Source of the DNA: Alkalihalophilus marmarensis DSM 21297
GTDB lineage: Bacteria; Bacillota; Bacilli; Bacillales; Bacillaceae_D
Direction: 5' to 3'
Assembly (NCBI RefSeq): GCF_000474275.2
Contig: NZ_ATAE01000030.1
Span: 1-64,000 of the forward strand
DNA length: 64,000 nucleotides
Within the stretch, counting starts at the first letter, position 1. The number at the start of each line of letters is the position of its first letter. This document shows positions 53,381 through 63,578 of the stretch, piece by piece. A program made the position numbers and the translations under genes. The notes beneath the pieces were generated by a model, which made no database searches, was not told where the DNA came from, and was given only the letters and a program-made list of their open reading frames with translations.

Positions 53381-54373
53381 CTATTCTGCGTACACGTGCT
53401 TCATCGCACTCTCTGGATCAGCATACGGTGCGTTCTCCGCATACTCTGTCGCATCATTAACAATCTTAGCTATACGTTTTTCCATCTCTTCAAGTGATTG
53501 ATCTGTTAAAAGACCCACTTCTCTTAAGTATTCAGCAAAAGTAATAATGGAGTCGAGCTTCTTCGCTTCTTCTACCTCTTCACGAGAGCGGTAAGCACGA
53601 TCGTCATCATCACTAGAGTGAGGAGTTAGACGATAAGATACTGTCTCGATTAAAGAAGGACCTTCCCCTCTGCGTCCACGATCTGCAGCTTCTTTAACAG
53701 CCGCATACACAGCTAGTGGATCATTTCCGTCTACTGTTACACCAGGCATCCCATAACCAATGGCACGATCAGATACTTTTTCACATGCTAATTGCTTCTC
53801 AATTGGTACCGAGATGGCATATTTATTATTTTCACACATTAAGATAACCGGCAGCTTGTGTACTCCAGCGAAGTTTGCTCCTTCATGGAAATCTCCTTGG
53901 TTAGAAGACCCTTCACCAAACGTTGTAAAAGTAACAAAATCTTCCCCCTGCATTTTCCCTGCAAGTGCAATCCCAACAGCATGAGGGACTTGTGTTGTAA
54001 CAGGAGATGAACCTGTAACAATACGGTTTTTCTTTTGACCAAAGTGACCTGGCATTTGACGGCCGCCAGAGTTTGGATCTTCTGCTTTTGCAAAACCTGA
54101 AAGCATCAAGTCCGTAGCTGTCATTCCAAAGGTTAATACTACCCCCATATCGCGGTAGTATGGCAGAATATAATCTTTCTCACGATCAAGCGCAAATGCA
54201 GCACCCACTTGTGCCGCCTCTTGTCCTTGACAAGAGATCACAAATGGAATTTTACCTGCTCGGTTTAATAACCACATACGCTCGTCAATTTTACGTGCTA
54301 GAAGCATTGTTTCATACATTTCTAACACCTTTTCATCAGAAAGCCCTAATGATTGATGACGATTATCAGCCAT
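53381..54373 (-). CDS. bkdAA: Branched-chain keto-acid dehydrogenase E1 alpha subunit
   Basis: 330 aa. Thiamine-diphosphate enzyme. The ThDP motif is seen as FTTFGEGSSNQGDFHEG...ENNKYAIS (GDG-N type, with GEG here), preceded by FVISCQGQEAAQVGAAFAL and YYRDMGVVL. The phosphorylation-loop region has RLTPHSSDDDDRAYR. ATG with AAGGAGG upstream. Confidence 0.95.
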   Translation of the reverse strand: MADNRHQSLGLSDEKVLEMYETMLLARKIDERMWLLNRAGKIPFVISCQGQEAAQVGAAFALDREKDYILPYYRDMGVVLTFGMTATDLMLSGFAKAEDPNSGGRQMPGHFGQKKNRIVTGSSPVTTQVPHAVGIALAGKMQGEDFVTFTTFGEGSSNQGDFHEGANFAGVHKLPVILMCENNKYAISVPIEKQLACEKVSDRAIGYGMPGVTVDGNDPLAVYAAVKEAADRGRRGEGPSLIETVSYRLTPHSSDDDDRAYRSREEVEEAKKLDSIITFAEYLREVGLLTDQSLEEMEKRIAKIVNDATEYAENAPYADPESAMKHVYAE

Positions 54374-54400
54374 TGTATTTCCTCCTTTAAACGAAGTGAA

Positions 54401-55822
54401 TTAAGAGTGTATTGCTTTGCCTTCTACTGCTAACGCTGCCTCTCCGATAACTTCTGAGAGAGTCGGGTGCGGGTGAATCGTATGAGCTACTTCAAAATGA
54501 GCAGCGTCAAGAACTTTTGCAAGTGCCGCTTCTGAAATCATATCTGTTACATGCGGTCCGATCATATGAACCCCAAGCACATCATCATTATCAGCATCTG
54601 CAATAATTTTTACAAAGCCATCTGTTTCACCAAATACAAGTGCTTTACCAATAGCTTTAAACGGGAATTGTCCAATTTTCACATTATGGCCGCGTTTTTT
54701 CGCTTCTTCCTCAGTGGTTCCGACACTTGCCATTTCTGGGTGGCTGTAAATACATTTTGATACCGTATCATAATCGATAGGGTCAGGATTTTTTCTTGCT
54801 ATGTGATCAACTGCAATAATCCCTTCATGAGAAGCAACGTGAGCTAATTGCAAACCGCCGATGACATCTCCAATCGCGTAAATATGAGATTCTTTTGTTT
54901 GATAGAACTCATTTACTGATATAACCCCGTTTTCTACTTGAATATCGGTGTTTTCAAGGCCAATATCTTTTACATTTGCCGTACGGCCTACCGAAACAAG
55001 AAGTTTCTCGGCAGTAAAGGTTTCTTCTTTTCCATTAATATCCGCCTTAATGGAAACGCTATCACCTTTTTCAATCGTGTCCGCTATTACCTTTGCATTC
55101 GTTACAATGTTAATGCCTTTTTTCTTTAAGATCTTAGCTGCTTCCTTCGAAATATCTTTGTCTTCAGTAGGGAGAATCTGCGGTCCATATTCAATCACGG
55201 TTACGTCTACGCCAAAATCATGCAGCATTGACGCCCATTCAATCCCAATAACTCCGCCTCCAACAATCAGGATGGATGCAGGAAGAGTTTCAAGCTGCAG
55301 AGCCTCATCAGAAGTAAGGACATGGGTGCCATCTACTTCAAGCCCTGGCAGTGTCCGTGGAGATGAGCCTGTAGCAACAATGACGTTTTGAGGGATCAGC
55401 ATCATATTTTCATCACCATTTGCCATTTCAACTGAGATGGTTCCTGGTGTAGGAGAGAAAATAGAAGGACCTAAAATACGGCCTGTTCCTTCAAAGACAT
55501 CGATTTTCCCTTTTTTCATGAGATGTTGTACACCTCGGTGCAATTGATCTACAATACTTTCTTTACGCTTTTGGACTTTTGTGAAATCAAGAGATACTTC
55601 CCCTGTCTGTACACCAAAATCATCAGCGCGTTTAGCTGTCTCAAATACCTCGGCACTTCTAAGCAGCGCCTTACTCGGGATACATCCTTTATGTAAGCAA
55701 GTGCCTCCAAGCTTTTCCTTTTCTACAACTGCTACTTTTAAGCCATGCTGAGCAGCACGGATGGCGGCTACATAGCCGCCAGTCCCTGCACCTAGTATGA
55801 CAAGATCATATTCTTCAGCCAT
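54401..55822 (-). CDS. lpdV: Dihydrolipoamide dehydrogenase E3 of the branched-chain complex
   Basis: 473 aa FAD flavoenzyme. FAD-binding GAGTGGY at the N-terminus, redox disulfide GGTCLHKGC (CX4C), NAD-binding GGGVIGIEWASML, and C-terminal HPHPTLSE with the active-site His-Glu pair. The operon position (after bcd, before bkdAA) identifies it as LpdV. ATG 55822 with AAGGAG upstream; a frame extending three codons is rejected. Confidence 0.93.
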   Translation of the reverse strand: MAEEYDLVILGAGTGGYVAAIRAAQHGLKVAVVEKEKLGGTCLHKGCIPSKALLRSAEVFETAKRADDFGVQTGEVSLDFTKVQKRKESIVDQLHRGVQHLMKKGKIDVFEGTGRILGPSIFSPTPGTISVEMANGDENMMLIPQNVIVATGSSPRTLPGLEVDGTHVLTSDEALQLETLPASILIVGGGVIGIEWASMLHDFGVDVTVIEYGPQILPTEDKDISKEAAKILKKKGINIVTNAKVIADTIEKGDSVSIKADINGKEETFTAEKLLVSVGRTANVKDIGLENTDIQVENGVISVNEFYQTKESHIYAIGDVIGGLQLAHVASHEGIIAVDHIARKNPDPIDYDTVSKCIYSHPEMASVGTTEEEAKKRGHNVKIGQFPFKAIGKALVFGETDGFVKIIADADNDDVLGVHMIGPHVTDMISEAALAKVLDAAHFEVAHTIHPHPTLSEVIGEAALAVEGKAIHS

Positions 55823-55883
55823 CCTATTCACTCCTTTATTTCAGGTAAATCTTTTCATTTAAATCATTTTCAAGTAAAGAAGT

Positions 55884-56978
55884 TTATCTGCGAGAAATAA
55901 TGCTGTGACCGTTTTGCAGGAATTGACGGCGAGAGCGACGCATGCGTTCAATTCTTTCTTCAGCCATGCGGTCAGCTGCTTTATAAGTTGGCAGATGATC
56001 ACGTTTAGCAATCTCAAATACTTTTGCTACATTATCATAAATTCCTTCAACTTTTTTCATTGCACGATCACGGTTATACCCATTTAATTCATCGGCAACA
56101 TTAATTACACCGCCAGCATTAATCACATAGTCTGGTGCATAAGCAATACCCATTTCATGAATTAAGTTTCCATGACGCTCTTCTTTCAATTGATTATTAG
56201 CTGCCCCAGCAATCACTTTTGCTCTTAACTGTGGAATCGTTTGATCATTGATGATCGCACCTAGAGCACAGGGAGCGAAAATATCACAATCTACCCCGTA
56301 AATATCATTTACATCTACTGCCTTAGCACCAAAATCGTTTACAGCACGCTCTACAGATTCTTTATGGATATCGGTTACAATCAGGTTCGCACCTTCTTCG
56401 TGCAAGTGTCTGCATAGATTATAAGATACGTTTCCTACACCTTGCACAGCTACCGTTTTCCCTGCTAAATCATCTGTACCAAATGCTTCCTTAGCAGCTG
56501 CCTTCATCCCCACATATACTCCGTATGCAGTCACTGGTGATGGGTTTCCTGATGAACCAAAAGCAGGAGAAATACCTGTTACATAATCTGTCTCATCATG
56601 AATAATATCCATATCTTGAACAGTTGTTCCAACATCTTCAGCCGTAATGTAGCGACCATTTAACCCTTGAATATAACGGCCAAATGCACGGAACATTTCT
56701 TCGTTCTTATCTTTACGAGGATCTCCGATAATAACTGTCTTACCGCCGCCTAAATTTAATCCTGCAGCTGCATTTTTATAGGTCATTCCACGCGCTAATC
56801 GAAGAGCATCTTCAAAAGCATCTGCTTCCGTGTCATACATCCACATTCTTGTTCCACCCAAAGCTGGTCCAAGAGTCGTATCATGAATAGCGATAATAGC
56901 TTTTAGGCCTGATAATTTATCTTGACATACAACCACTTGTTCGTAGTCGTGAAATTCCATATCTTTAAAAAGTTCCAT
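55884..56978 (-). CDS. bcd: Leucine dehydrogenase
   Basis: 364 aa, NAD-dependent deamination of Leu/Val/Ile to the 2-oxo acids used by the Bkd complex. Substrate-binding and catalytic lysines lie in MTYKNA (Lys68) and [12 protein letters not shown] (Lys80). The dinucleotide-binding motif is [12 protein letters not shown]. It is the first gene of the operon here; ptb and buk, which surround bcd in B. subtilis, are missing. ATG with GAGGA upstream. Confidence 0.96.
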   Translation of the reverse strand: MELFKDMEFHDYEQVVVCQDKLSGLKAIIAIHDTTLGPALGGTRMWMYDTEADAFEDALRLARGMTYKNAAAGLNLGGGKTVIIGDPRKDKNEEMFRAFGRYIQGLNGRYITAEDVGTTVQDMDIIHDETDYVTGISPAFGSSGNPSPVTAYGVYVGMKAAAKEAFGTDDLAGKTVAVQGVGNVSYNLCRHLHEEGANLIVTDIHKESVERAVNDFGAKAVDVNDIYGVDCDIFAPCALGAIINDQTIPQLRAKVIAGAANNQLKEERHGNLIHEMGIAYAPDYVINAGGVINVADELNGYNRDRAMKKVEGIYDNVAKVFEIAKRDHLPTYKAADRMAEERIERMRRSRRQFLQNGHSIISRR

Positions 56979-57033
56979 CTTACATCCTCCTCAAATACAA
57001 ATAAACTCATTTGTTCATGCTACTTACTAGTAT

Positions 57034-57049
57034 TGCAAAAACTGTGCCA
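57034..57049 (-). promoter_or_regulatory. Sigma-54 promoter of the bcd-lpdV-bkd operon
   Basis: Minus strand TGGCAC-N5-TTGCA, the exact -24/-12 pattern (GG and GC invariant), about 60 bp before bcd. Activation by the upstream-encoded BkdR fits the B. subtilis arrangement. Confidence 0.9.
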
Positions 57050-57112
57050 ACCTAACACAGCCTTTTTTAAGTTGTTTTTTCTGTTATTCGTTCCATTTCT
57101 AACAAACAACCA

Positions 57113-57152
57113 TGCAAATTTTATCATACCCTGCAAATAATTGCATGCAAAT
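57113..57152 (-). promoter_or_regulatory. Candidate BkdR enhancer sites
   Basis: Three plus-strand TGCAAAT copies at 57113, 57132 and 57146 (the last preceded by TTGCA, forming an inverted repeat), 65-105 bp upstream of the sigma-54 promoter. The last touches the bkdR stop codon. Confidence 0.5.
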
Positions 57153-59201
57153 TTAGTCAATGTCCATTTTATCAAGCTTATAATAAAGTGAGCGAATCGA
57201 GATATTTAGTCGTTTGGCAGCGGCCGTTTTATTACCAGCACACTCCTCAATTGATTTCATAATCACACTGCGCTCATATTCCTCCATCAGCTCTTGTAAT
57301 GTTTTATGTTCATCTCTTAGATCAGGTTGATTAGTAGAGATCTGCGGCGTTTCATCTGTTAGAATCGGCAGATGCTGTTTCGTTATTTTTGTAGATCCCG
57401 CTTCCATATAGATCATCGCACGAGCCAGCACATTTTCTAATTCCCGGACATTCCCGGGCCAATGATACGTTTTTAAATAATTAAGTGCATCTTCTGTCAG
57501 GCCATGGACGTAACGGCCATAGTCTTCGTTCAGCTTTGTTAGTAAATGCTTGGCTAATTGAGATAAATCATTAATTCTTTCTCTTAACGGCGGTATGTAG
57601 ATAGGCATTTTATTGAGTCTGTAATATAAATCTTCACGAAATTCTTTTTCTACAATGGCACGCTCAAGGTGTACGTTTGTAGCTGCAATTACCCTGACAT
57701 CAATAGAGGTGGCTTTGGTACCGCCCACCCTGACAATCTCTTTTTCCTGCAGTACACGAAGAAGTTTCGCTTGCATATTGCTTGATAATTCTCCAATTTC
57801 ATCTAAGAAAATACTTCCCTGCTCAGCCTCTTCAAACAATCCTTTTTTTCCGCCTCTGCGTGCGCCTGAAAATGCTCCTTCTTCATAGCCAAACAATTCA
57901 CTTTCAAGCAACGTTTCAGAGAGTGCCGCACAATTTACTCGTATAAACGGATAATGCCTCCGATTACTTTCATTATGTATCGCATGTGCAAATAATTCTT
58001 TACCAGTACCCGATTCCCCTCTGAGGAGAATGGTAACGGGTGTAGAAGCCGCAATTTTCGCTTGCTCAATCGCCACTTGCATTTCTTGGGAGGAGCCGAC
58101 AATTTCTTCAAACGAATATTTCGCTTTTAATGATTCTAACAGCCGCTTTGCTTGTTTTAATTCCTTATTTAGCGACTTGATTTCTGATACGTCATGGAGC
58201 ACTCCTACACTCCCTTTGATCTGTCCATCGACGATTACCGGAGCGACATTAACAATAACATCACGCTTACTCGGACCTACTTTTAGAGGTACACCGCGCA
58301 CTGCTTTGCGTGTTTCCAATACTCTTAAATGCATACTCTCGCCCTCTGAAATATCTGCTGTTGCGGGCTGATTAATGACTTCTTCTTTTTTGAGACCGGT
58401 CAGCCTTGAATAGGCTGGATTAATCATAATCCCGTTCCCATGCTCATCAACCACAGAGATCGCATCATCAGAAGAATGGATAATCGCTTCAAGCATCGTT
58501 TGTATGCTCTTTAAATTTGTTACTTGTTCAGCCATTTCAACAATTTCTGTAACATCTTTAAAGATAGCTAATCCGCCAATGCATTTATCCTCTTCAAACA
58601 TTGGCACACGTGTGGTTAAAATTGTGGTCCCATTCTCAAAATGCTGCTTTTTATTATGTTCTTCCTTTTTCGTTTGTATCACTCTAGGGAGTCCGCTGTT
58701 TGGAAGCACTTCTTGAATATGGACCCCTATTGCATCCTCTGATTTAATTCCTGACATTTTTGATGCCGCTTTATTAAAAAACAATACTTGTGATTCAGCA
58801 TTTACGGCAATCATCCCGTCATGGGTAGAATTAAGAATCGTTTCTTGAATAGAAGAATGCTGATTAAGCTTCTGAATAAGAAAGTCCTTTTCTTCAATTA
58901 ACGTAAAAAATAATCGAGCAATCCGAGAAGGAACAATTGTAGTCCCTTCTTTTATATGAGCTTGAAGCGACTCTAACACATCCTTGCGTCCTGTCGCTTC
59001 GAACACAATGTCTATATCTTCTGTATAATACTTTTTCCAATTAGAGCTTGTTTTAATGTGATGTCTTTTGGCGAGTTCTATTCCTTTTGCCTTAAGATCT
59101 ACATCTATGACTGCTTGAACTTCTATATGTTCCATGTCTAAGAGCATTTGCAAAAGAGCTGTCCCCCCTATACCTGCCCCTATAAGAAGTACATTTTTCA
59201 T
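57153..59201 (-). CDS. bkdR: Sigma-54-dependent activator BkdR
   Basis: 682 aa. An N-terminal Rossmann-type domain (1-100: [20 protein letters not shown] and [17 protein letters not shown]), two PAS domains (about 118-215 and 235-340), the AAA+ domain with Walker A GESGTGKE at 395-402 and sigma-54 contact loop GAFSGA (442-447), and a Fis-type HTH at about 640-676 ([20 protein letters not shown]). It is expected to turn on the bcd operon when branched-chain amino acids or keto acids are sensed. ATG with GGAGGG upstream. Confidence 0.93.
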   Translation of the reverse strand: MKNVLLIGAGIGGTALLQMLLDMEHIEVQAVIDVDLKAKGIELAKRHHIKTSSNWKKYYTEDIDIVFEATGRKDVLESLQAHIKEGTTIVPSRIARLFFTLIEEKDFLIQKLNQHSSIQETILNSTHDGMIAVNAESQVLFFNKAASKMSGIKSEDAIGVHIQEVLPNSGLPRVIQTKKEEHNKKQHFENGTTILTTRVPMFEEDKCIGGLAIFKDVTEIVEMAEQVTNLKSIQTMLEAIIHSSDDAISVVDEHGNGIMINPAYSRLTGLKKEEVINQPATADISEGESMHLRVLETRKAVRGVPLKVGPSKRDVIVNVAPVIVDGQIKGSVGVLHDVSEIKSLNKELKQAKRLLESLKAKYSFEEIVGSSQEMQVAIEQAKIAASTPVTILLRGESGTGKELFAHAIHNESNRRHYPFIRVNCAALSETLLESELFGYEEGAFSGARRGGKKGLFEEAEQGSIFLDEIGELSSNMQAKLLRVLQEKEIVRVGGTKATSIDVRVIAATNVHLERAIVEKEFREDLYYRLNKMPIYIPPLRERINDLSQLAKHLLTKLNEDYGRYVHGLTEDALNYLKTYHWPGNVRELENVLARAMIYMEAGSTKITKQHLPILTDETPQISTNQPDLRDEHKTLQELMEEYERSVIMKSIEECAGNKTAAAKRLNISIRSLYYKLDKMDID

Positions 59202-59436
59202 AAAATCCCTCCAGTCTCAAAAGGGTTCTCCCCCTATTCCCCTTCAAATAAAACGCTTTCTCTACTATCCACTATTACGTAAATTTAGTGAACATGCAAC
59301 CTTCATCATGTACAAGGTTCCGATTTTCCGTTACTATTAAGATGAATATGAGCGAACAAGATCACTCGTTAACGTTTGATATGCAGGCTATGATAATTGT
59401 AGAGATGATCATTGTAGATACGAAAGAGGATTGATT

Positions 59437-59676
59437 ATGGGACGATTTATTGCACTAATGATTCTTGTGATACCAGCCGTTATTGCGGGCTATGGAATAA
59501 AACTGATGAGAGATACTATTTTTACGTTGCTTAACACTCCTTATCCAAATTTATCTGTTCAATTCATTGCAGGCTTTATATTATTCTTAGCAGGATTAGG
59601 CTTCATTGGAGGATTTATCTTTCATCGTGATAAAAAGAATGGAAAGATTGCCCCGCGCTTTAAAAGACGAAAATAA
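59437..59676 (+). CDS. DUF2627 membrane protein (YqzF-like)
   Basis: 79 aa, two TM helices (about 1-24 and 41-64) and a basic tail (HRDKKNGKIAPRFKRRK). This matches my memory of DUF2627/YqzF, which lies beside bkdR in B. subtilis. No function is known. ATG 59437 has GAGG 7 nt upstream; the TTG two codons earlier is too close to it. Confidence 0.75.
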   Translation: MGRFIALMILVIPAVIAGYGIKLMRDTIFTLLNTPYPNLSVQFIAGFILFLAGLGFIGGFIFHRDKKNGKIAPRFKRRK

Positions 59677-59690
59677 TAGACAAAACCAAC

Positions 59691-59738
59691 AAAAAAGACG
59701 AGAAACCCTGATATTCCAATGAGTTTCTCGTCTATTTT
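59691..59738. terminator. Bidirectional terminator between DUF2627 and the glycosyltransferase genes
   Basis: AGACGAGAAAC/GTTTCTCGTCT stem with a 16-nt loop; A run on one side and ATTTTTG on the other. Confidence 0.85.
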
Positions 59739-60538
59739 TGTTGGAATGGAACGCCAATCCCATCAAGCCATTTTAAGATTCCTGAAGCATTAATCACTTT
59801 TGAAAAAGAGATACGCTCAGCAAGGAAAATTAAAAATCCTACCCCAAAAACGATCAGCCATTGGATGTGCGGGGGGGTAAATTGAATTATGATGATCGCT
59901 AATACTGCTCCTGCAGTCGTTGATCCATTATCGCCAAGTAAAGCCTGCCTATGGCCCTCAAGTACAAACCACAAATAAAAGATAGCCAGTCCGTATATTA
60001 AAAGAAAAAAGGCAGGAGCAGGATAGCTAAGGAGGATTGGAATCAAAATAATTGTGGTGAATTTACATACTCTAAGCGGCCTGGTATCAAACAAATTTGC
60101 TAGATGAGGAAACCAGCTTAACAATAAAAAATAGCGTATTGCTTCATAGATAGACGTTGTGTGCAAGTGATACACAAAAAGCATCGATAAAATAAAGGTA
60201 CCTATCAACTTAGTTAGTCCTGTTGTCGGGATTTTCTTAGTCCAAACAAAATATAAATGCCCGCGCAGTCCCTTTGGTTCCTTTGTTCCGTAACGATCAT
60301 CTATAAAACCTAAAAACCAAATCCCTACAACATAAGCAAGAGCTTGGTAAGAAAATGCAATGGCATACGTTTCTTCAGGCACAATCATGCAATAAGTAGC
60401 ATAACCATACAAAATGATTACCCCTAAGCTGTATGGAACGGACTTCCCTTCATAATTGACCACAGTCCAACCAAGTGAGCGAAAAGCAATCATACTGATA
60501 TATGCAATGATCGGAACAGTGATAAGTAATGCGATCAT
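59732..60538 (-). CDS. MraY/WecA-like phospho-sugar transferase family protein
   Basis: 268 aa, about eight TM helices. It contains the loop FLGFIDDRYGTKEPKGLRGHL (the Asp-Asp of the family) and LLGDNGSTTAGAVLA (the GD-GS motif of glycosyltransferase family 4). It is shorter than true MraY. It is the last gene of a three-gene set with a family 2 glycosyltransferase and a SteA-like protein; a role in lipid-linked cell-surface sugar is inferred. It overlaps the GT2 gene by 4 bp. Confidence 0.75.
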   Translation of the reverse strand: MIALLITVPIIAYISMIAFRSLGWTVVNYEGKSVPYSLGVIILYGYATYCMIVPEETYAIAFSYQALAYVVGIWFLGFIDDRYGTKEPKGLRGHLYFVWTKKIPTTGLTKLIGTFILSMLFVYHLHTTSIYEAIRYFLLLSWFPHLANLFDTRPLRVCKFTTIILIPILLSYPAPAFFLLIYGLAIFYLWFVLEGHRQALLGDNGSTTAGAVLAIIIIQFTPPHIQWLIVFGVGFLIFLAERISFSKVINASGILKWLDGIGVPFQQK

Positions 60539-61230
60539 TTCTCCACCACTCTCATTCGAACGGATCGCATTCTAATAACTCTTAGTTGACGTTCAATATC
60601 AATCCACTGTTTTAATCGATGCATAAAACCAGCAGGAGACTTCCCCATTTCTCTATGGGTCATGCTAGTCTCCACTTCCTTTACCCCTGCTCCAGCTAAG
60701 AGGAAGTCAATCGTCATCTTTGTCTCCACACCAAACCCATTATATTCTTCGTTAAGTACCAGATCGAGCCATTTGCGATGAAAGATTCGCTGGCCGGATA
60801 AAGGGGCTTCTATCATTACTCCTGTATACTTTAAAATAATTGATTGCGCTCTTCTCTTCACGAAGCCAAAACCTGCTCTATCACCAGCTTTCACCTTAGA
60901 GATTACTAAATCCGCCAGATTATCTTGTATGGGGACTATGAGATTTTTTAGTTCAACTGCAGACCTTCCAAGATCCGCATCTACACATGCAATGAATTCC
61001 CCCCTTGCAGCTTGCCAGCCAATTTTCAATGCATGGCCCTTGCCTTTATTTTGAGAAAGGTCAATAACATGATCAGCGTATTGATGAGCGATTGTACTCG
61101 TTTGGTCCGTACTGCCATCATTAATAATAATAATTTCAAGCAATCCAGGTATAATGCGCAGAGCGTCAATCGTATCTTTAATAAATACTTCTTCGTTATA
61201 GGCAGGAATAATCACTGAGACATTATTCAT
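60535..61230 (-). CDS. Family 2 glycosyltransferase
   Basis: 231 aa, GT-A fold: VSVIIPAYNEEVFIKDTI, nucleotide motif IINDGSTDQT and metal motif CVDADLG (DxD). It has no TM tail, so a polyprenol-monophosphate or nucleotide-sugar donor is possible. RLKQWIDIERQLRV is a basic amphipathic C-terminus. It overlaps its neighbours at both ends by 4-8 bp. Confidence 0.85.
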   Translation of the reverse strand: MNNVSVIIPAYNEEVFIKDTIDALRIIPGLLEIIIINDGSTDQTSTIAHQYADHVIDLSQNKGKGHALKIGWQAARGEFIACVDADLGRSAVELKNLIVPIQDNLADLVISKVKAGDRAGFGFVKRRAQSIILKYTGVMIEAPLSGQRIFHRKWLDLVLNEEYNGFGVETKMTIDFLLAGAGVKEVETSMTHREMGKSPAGFMHRLKQWIDIERQLRVIRMRSVRMRVVEK

Positions 61231-62347
61231 GATGAAATGCCCCTTTTTTTCGAATCCAATCCTTCTTATCAGCTGCTTTTTTTATCCATTCACTCAAAAC
61301 ATCTTCTAACTGTTTCATCCGATTAACAATCGTACCTAAGTGATTTTTCTCAAGCTTATGAATCCCTTTAAGGTCTGTTAAGCAATCACCGGCTTGAATT
61401 CTAGCTAATACACTTGAAGCCATTCCTGGCCTGCCCTTTTCAAGATAATCCCTCATCCCAAACCTGCAGCCAACTAAATAAATATGATCAGCATTAGACC
61501 AATAAGAAGCTTGAATAGCCATGTCTTCACTTGTTCCGACTAAAGAAAGGGTTTGATAAGACAATCCTAAACTCGATAACCGCGTGCTGCCAGGAGAATA
61601 TCCATCTTCATATGAATGACAAACAAGTGCCGCCCCTGACTGCAGGGATTCTTCACTGACTGAATCCATATCCCCAATAATAAAGTCAGGTTGGTAGCCT
61701 AATTTCCTAAGTCCGTCTGCAGCTCCGTCAACGGCAATCACGATTAAATCCGCTTGATTTAACAGCTTTTTAGCATAGGCTAAATCTTTTTCATACCCCC
61801 CGCCTCTAGCTACGATCAGTACTTTTTGTTTTTCTAAACGGTCAAACACTTCCGGTAGATGTTTCTTTAACGTAAAGGTTGCTTTTTCTTTCTGTGCATA
61901 ATCAAGCGTATTCGTAATGAAATCATCAAATCGATAACTATACGACGCTTTCGCCAGACCTTTTAATTGATTAACCACTTGTGAATCATAGGAAGCAACG
62001 GCCGCAATTTCTTCATATCCATCAAAGGATTTCACATAAAGCTTATCTTGAATAATTAGCGCTTCTTCTCCTTCAAATATTTTCTGTTTGTCCATCATGC
62101 AGACTACATCAAACACATGTATTCCAGCCGATAGTAACATCTCGATATTTGAATGCTCATATCTCCCTGTCATCGAAGTTGAAGCATTTACAATAGCCTT
62201 TACTCCCTGCTCAATCAGACCGCTTGCGGAGACAGAATCAATATCTTCATGCCATAGGAATGCGATTGACCCTTTTGGAATATGATGAATTAACTTTTTC
62301 GTTTGCTTATTCTCATAGATCGGCCCCAAAATCACTTGACTCATCAT
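61223..62347 (-). CDS. steA: SteA-like protein with TPP-kinase-type catalytic domain
   Basis: About 374 aa. The N-terminal part has the SteA pattern (IPKGSIAFLWHEDIDSVSASGLIEQGVKAIVNASTSMTG). The C-terminal part resembles the thiamin pyrophosphokinase catalytic domain (VIAVDGAADGLRKLGYQPDFIIGDMDSV). In Corynebacterium SteA is part of the septal ring; whether it binds nucleotide or thiamine here is unknown. A TM segment is not evident. ATG 62347 (or 62344) has AGAGAGG upstream; the longer frame to 62392 has no ribosome site. Confidence 0.8.
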   Translation of the reverse strand: MMSQVILGPIYENKQTKKLIHHIPKGSIAFLWHEDIDSVSASGLIEQGVKAIVNASTSMTGRYEHSNIEMLLSAGIHVFDVVCMMDKQKIFEGEEALIIQDKLYVKSFDGYEEIAAVASYDSQVVNQLKGLAKASYSYRFDDFITNTLDYAQKEKATFTLKKHLPEVFDRLEKQKVLIVARGGGYEKDLAYAKKLLNQADLIVIAVDGAADGLRKLGYQPDFIIGDMDSVSEESLQSGAALVCHSYEDGYSPGSTRLSSLGLSYQTLSLVGTSEDMAIQASYWSNADHIYLVGCRFGMRDYLEKGRPGMASSVLARIQAGDCLTDLKGIHKLEKNHLGTIVNRMKQLEDVLSEWIKKAADKKDWIRKKGAFHHE

Positions 62348-62410
62348 CGAACCCTCTCTCATCCTGTTTGCCTTTAGTATGAACAGATACAAAGAAAATA
62401 CTATAAATGA

Positions 62411-62458
62411 GAATAAAAAGACCGGCTGCCTGCATTATGACAGGCAACCGGTCTTTTT
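62411..62458. terminator. Terminator of spo0A
   Basis: Stem of about 18 bp with one mismatch: AAAAAGACCGGCTGCCTG with CAGGCAACCGGTCTTTTT, 8-nt loop. Confidence 0.92.
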
Positions 62459-62483
62459 AATTTGGCTCTTGATTCTTACCTTT

Positions 62484-63284
62484 TCAAGAGACCTTATGTT
62501 CGATTCGAAGTTTATCCGCAACCATTGCGATAAATTCTGAGTTTGTTGGTTTTGCTTTTGTATGACTAACTGTATAACCGAATAAACTTGAAATGGAATC
62601 GATATTTCCTCTGCTCCACGCCACTTCTATAGCATGCCTGATCGCACGTTCTACACGGCTTGATGTCGTATTGAATTTCTTGGCAATATCTGGATATAGA
62701 ACCTTCGTAATAGAACCTAATAATTCAATATCATTGTATACCATTGTAATTGCTTCACGTAGATACATGTATCCTTTAATATGTGCGGGTACTCCAATCT
62801 CATGAATGATATTGGTGATGCTTGCATCTAAATTAAAACCGCGATCATTGGAGTGATTTGATTGTGCAAAAGAAAGCGTAGACGAAGATTTTTGTACAAA
62901 TGAACGCTTTGTACCGCCAATTTCCCGGATATTTGAGATCAACACTTCCATGTCAAAAGGTTTCAACACATAATAAGATGCACCTAGGTCTACTGCTTTT
63001 TTGGTCACATCTTCTTGGCCAAAAGCTGTCAGCATAATAATATTAGGTTTCTTACGCAAACCCATTTGATGCATACGCTCTAGAACAGCCAATCCATCTA
63101 AGTGAGGCATAATAATATCTAATACCAACACATCCGGCTGTTGCTCTTCAACCGTGTTTAAACATTCCTGCCCATTAAAAGCTACGCCTACAACTTCCAT
63201 GTCATCTTGTGAAGAAATGTATTCATTTAGTAGGTTTACTAATTCCCTATTATCATCAGCAATACTCACTTTTATTTTTTGCAC
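62484..63284 (-). CDS. spo0A: Sporulation response regulator Spo0A
   Basis: 266 aa. Receiver domain with Asp10-Asp11, phospho-acceptor Asp56 in [12 protein letters not shown], and Lys in YYVLKPF (about 109). The C-terminal DNA-binding domain carries the recognition helix region [24 protein letters not shown]. Start is GTG with AGGAGGT upstream, which is usual for this gene. It follows spoIVB (upstream on the minus strand) as in all bacilli and is preceded by 0A boxes. Confidence 0.98.
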   Translation of the reverse strand: MQKIKVSIADDNRELVNLLNEYISSQDDMEVVGVAFNGQECLNTVEEQQPDVLVLDIIMPHLDGLAVLERMHQMGLRKKPNIIMLTAFGQEDVTKKAVDLGASYYVLKPFDMEVLISNIREIGGTKRSFVQKSSSTLSFAQSNHSNDRGFNLDASITNIIHEIGVPAHIKGYMYLREAITMVYNDIELLGSITKVLYPDIAKKFNTTSSRVERAIRHAIEVAWSRGNIDSISSLFGYTVSHTKAKPTNSEFIAMVADKLRIEHKVS

Positions 63285-63328
63285 AATACAACCTCCTCGA
63301 TTCCTGTTAATTTGTCATAGGATACGAT

Positions 63329-63466
63329 TTCGACAATCACCATGATATTCCTTTTTATTTTTTGAAAAATAATAGCTTTTTTCTGATTTACTTATAATTT
63401 CTATTGTTTCCTCCTGTTTTCGACCATTTTCGATAATTAAAGGAGGAAATACTTGGATTTGTCGAA
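63329..63466 (-). promoter_or_regulatory. spo0A promoter region with 0A boxes
   Basis: TGTCGAA (Spo0A box) is on the minus strand at 63329-63335 and on the plus strand at 63460-63466. TTTTCGACCATTTTCGA at 63418-63434 adds related sites. This suggests autoregulation. A clear sigma-H promoter was not resolved. Confidence 0.6.
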
Positions 63467-63540
63467 TAATCTTTGTTGTCTTTATCAGCTTACCACACCT
63501 TATGTATAAAGTCCCCCTTATTTCCTAGAAAAAAGGAGAA

Positions 63541-63578
63541 AAAAAGCCAAAACGGTTGTTAACTCGCTTTGGCTTTTT
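63541..63578 (-). terminator. Terminator of spoIVB
   Basis: AAAAAGCCAAAACG pairs with CGCTTTGGCTTTTT (one mismatch), 10-nt loop overlapping the stop codon. Confidence 0.88.

Noticed and set aside
63285-63540. A full sigma-H promoter for spo0A
   Set aside because: An AGGA-type -35 can be found, but no matching -10 at correct spacing was convincing; only the 0A boxes are reported.
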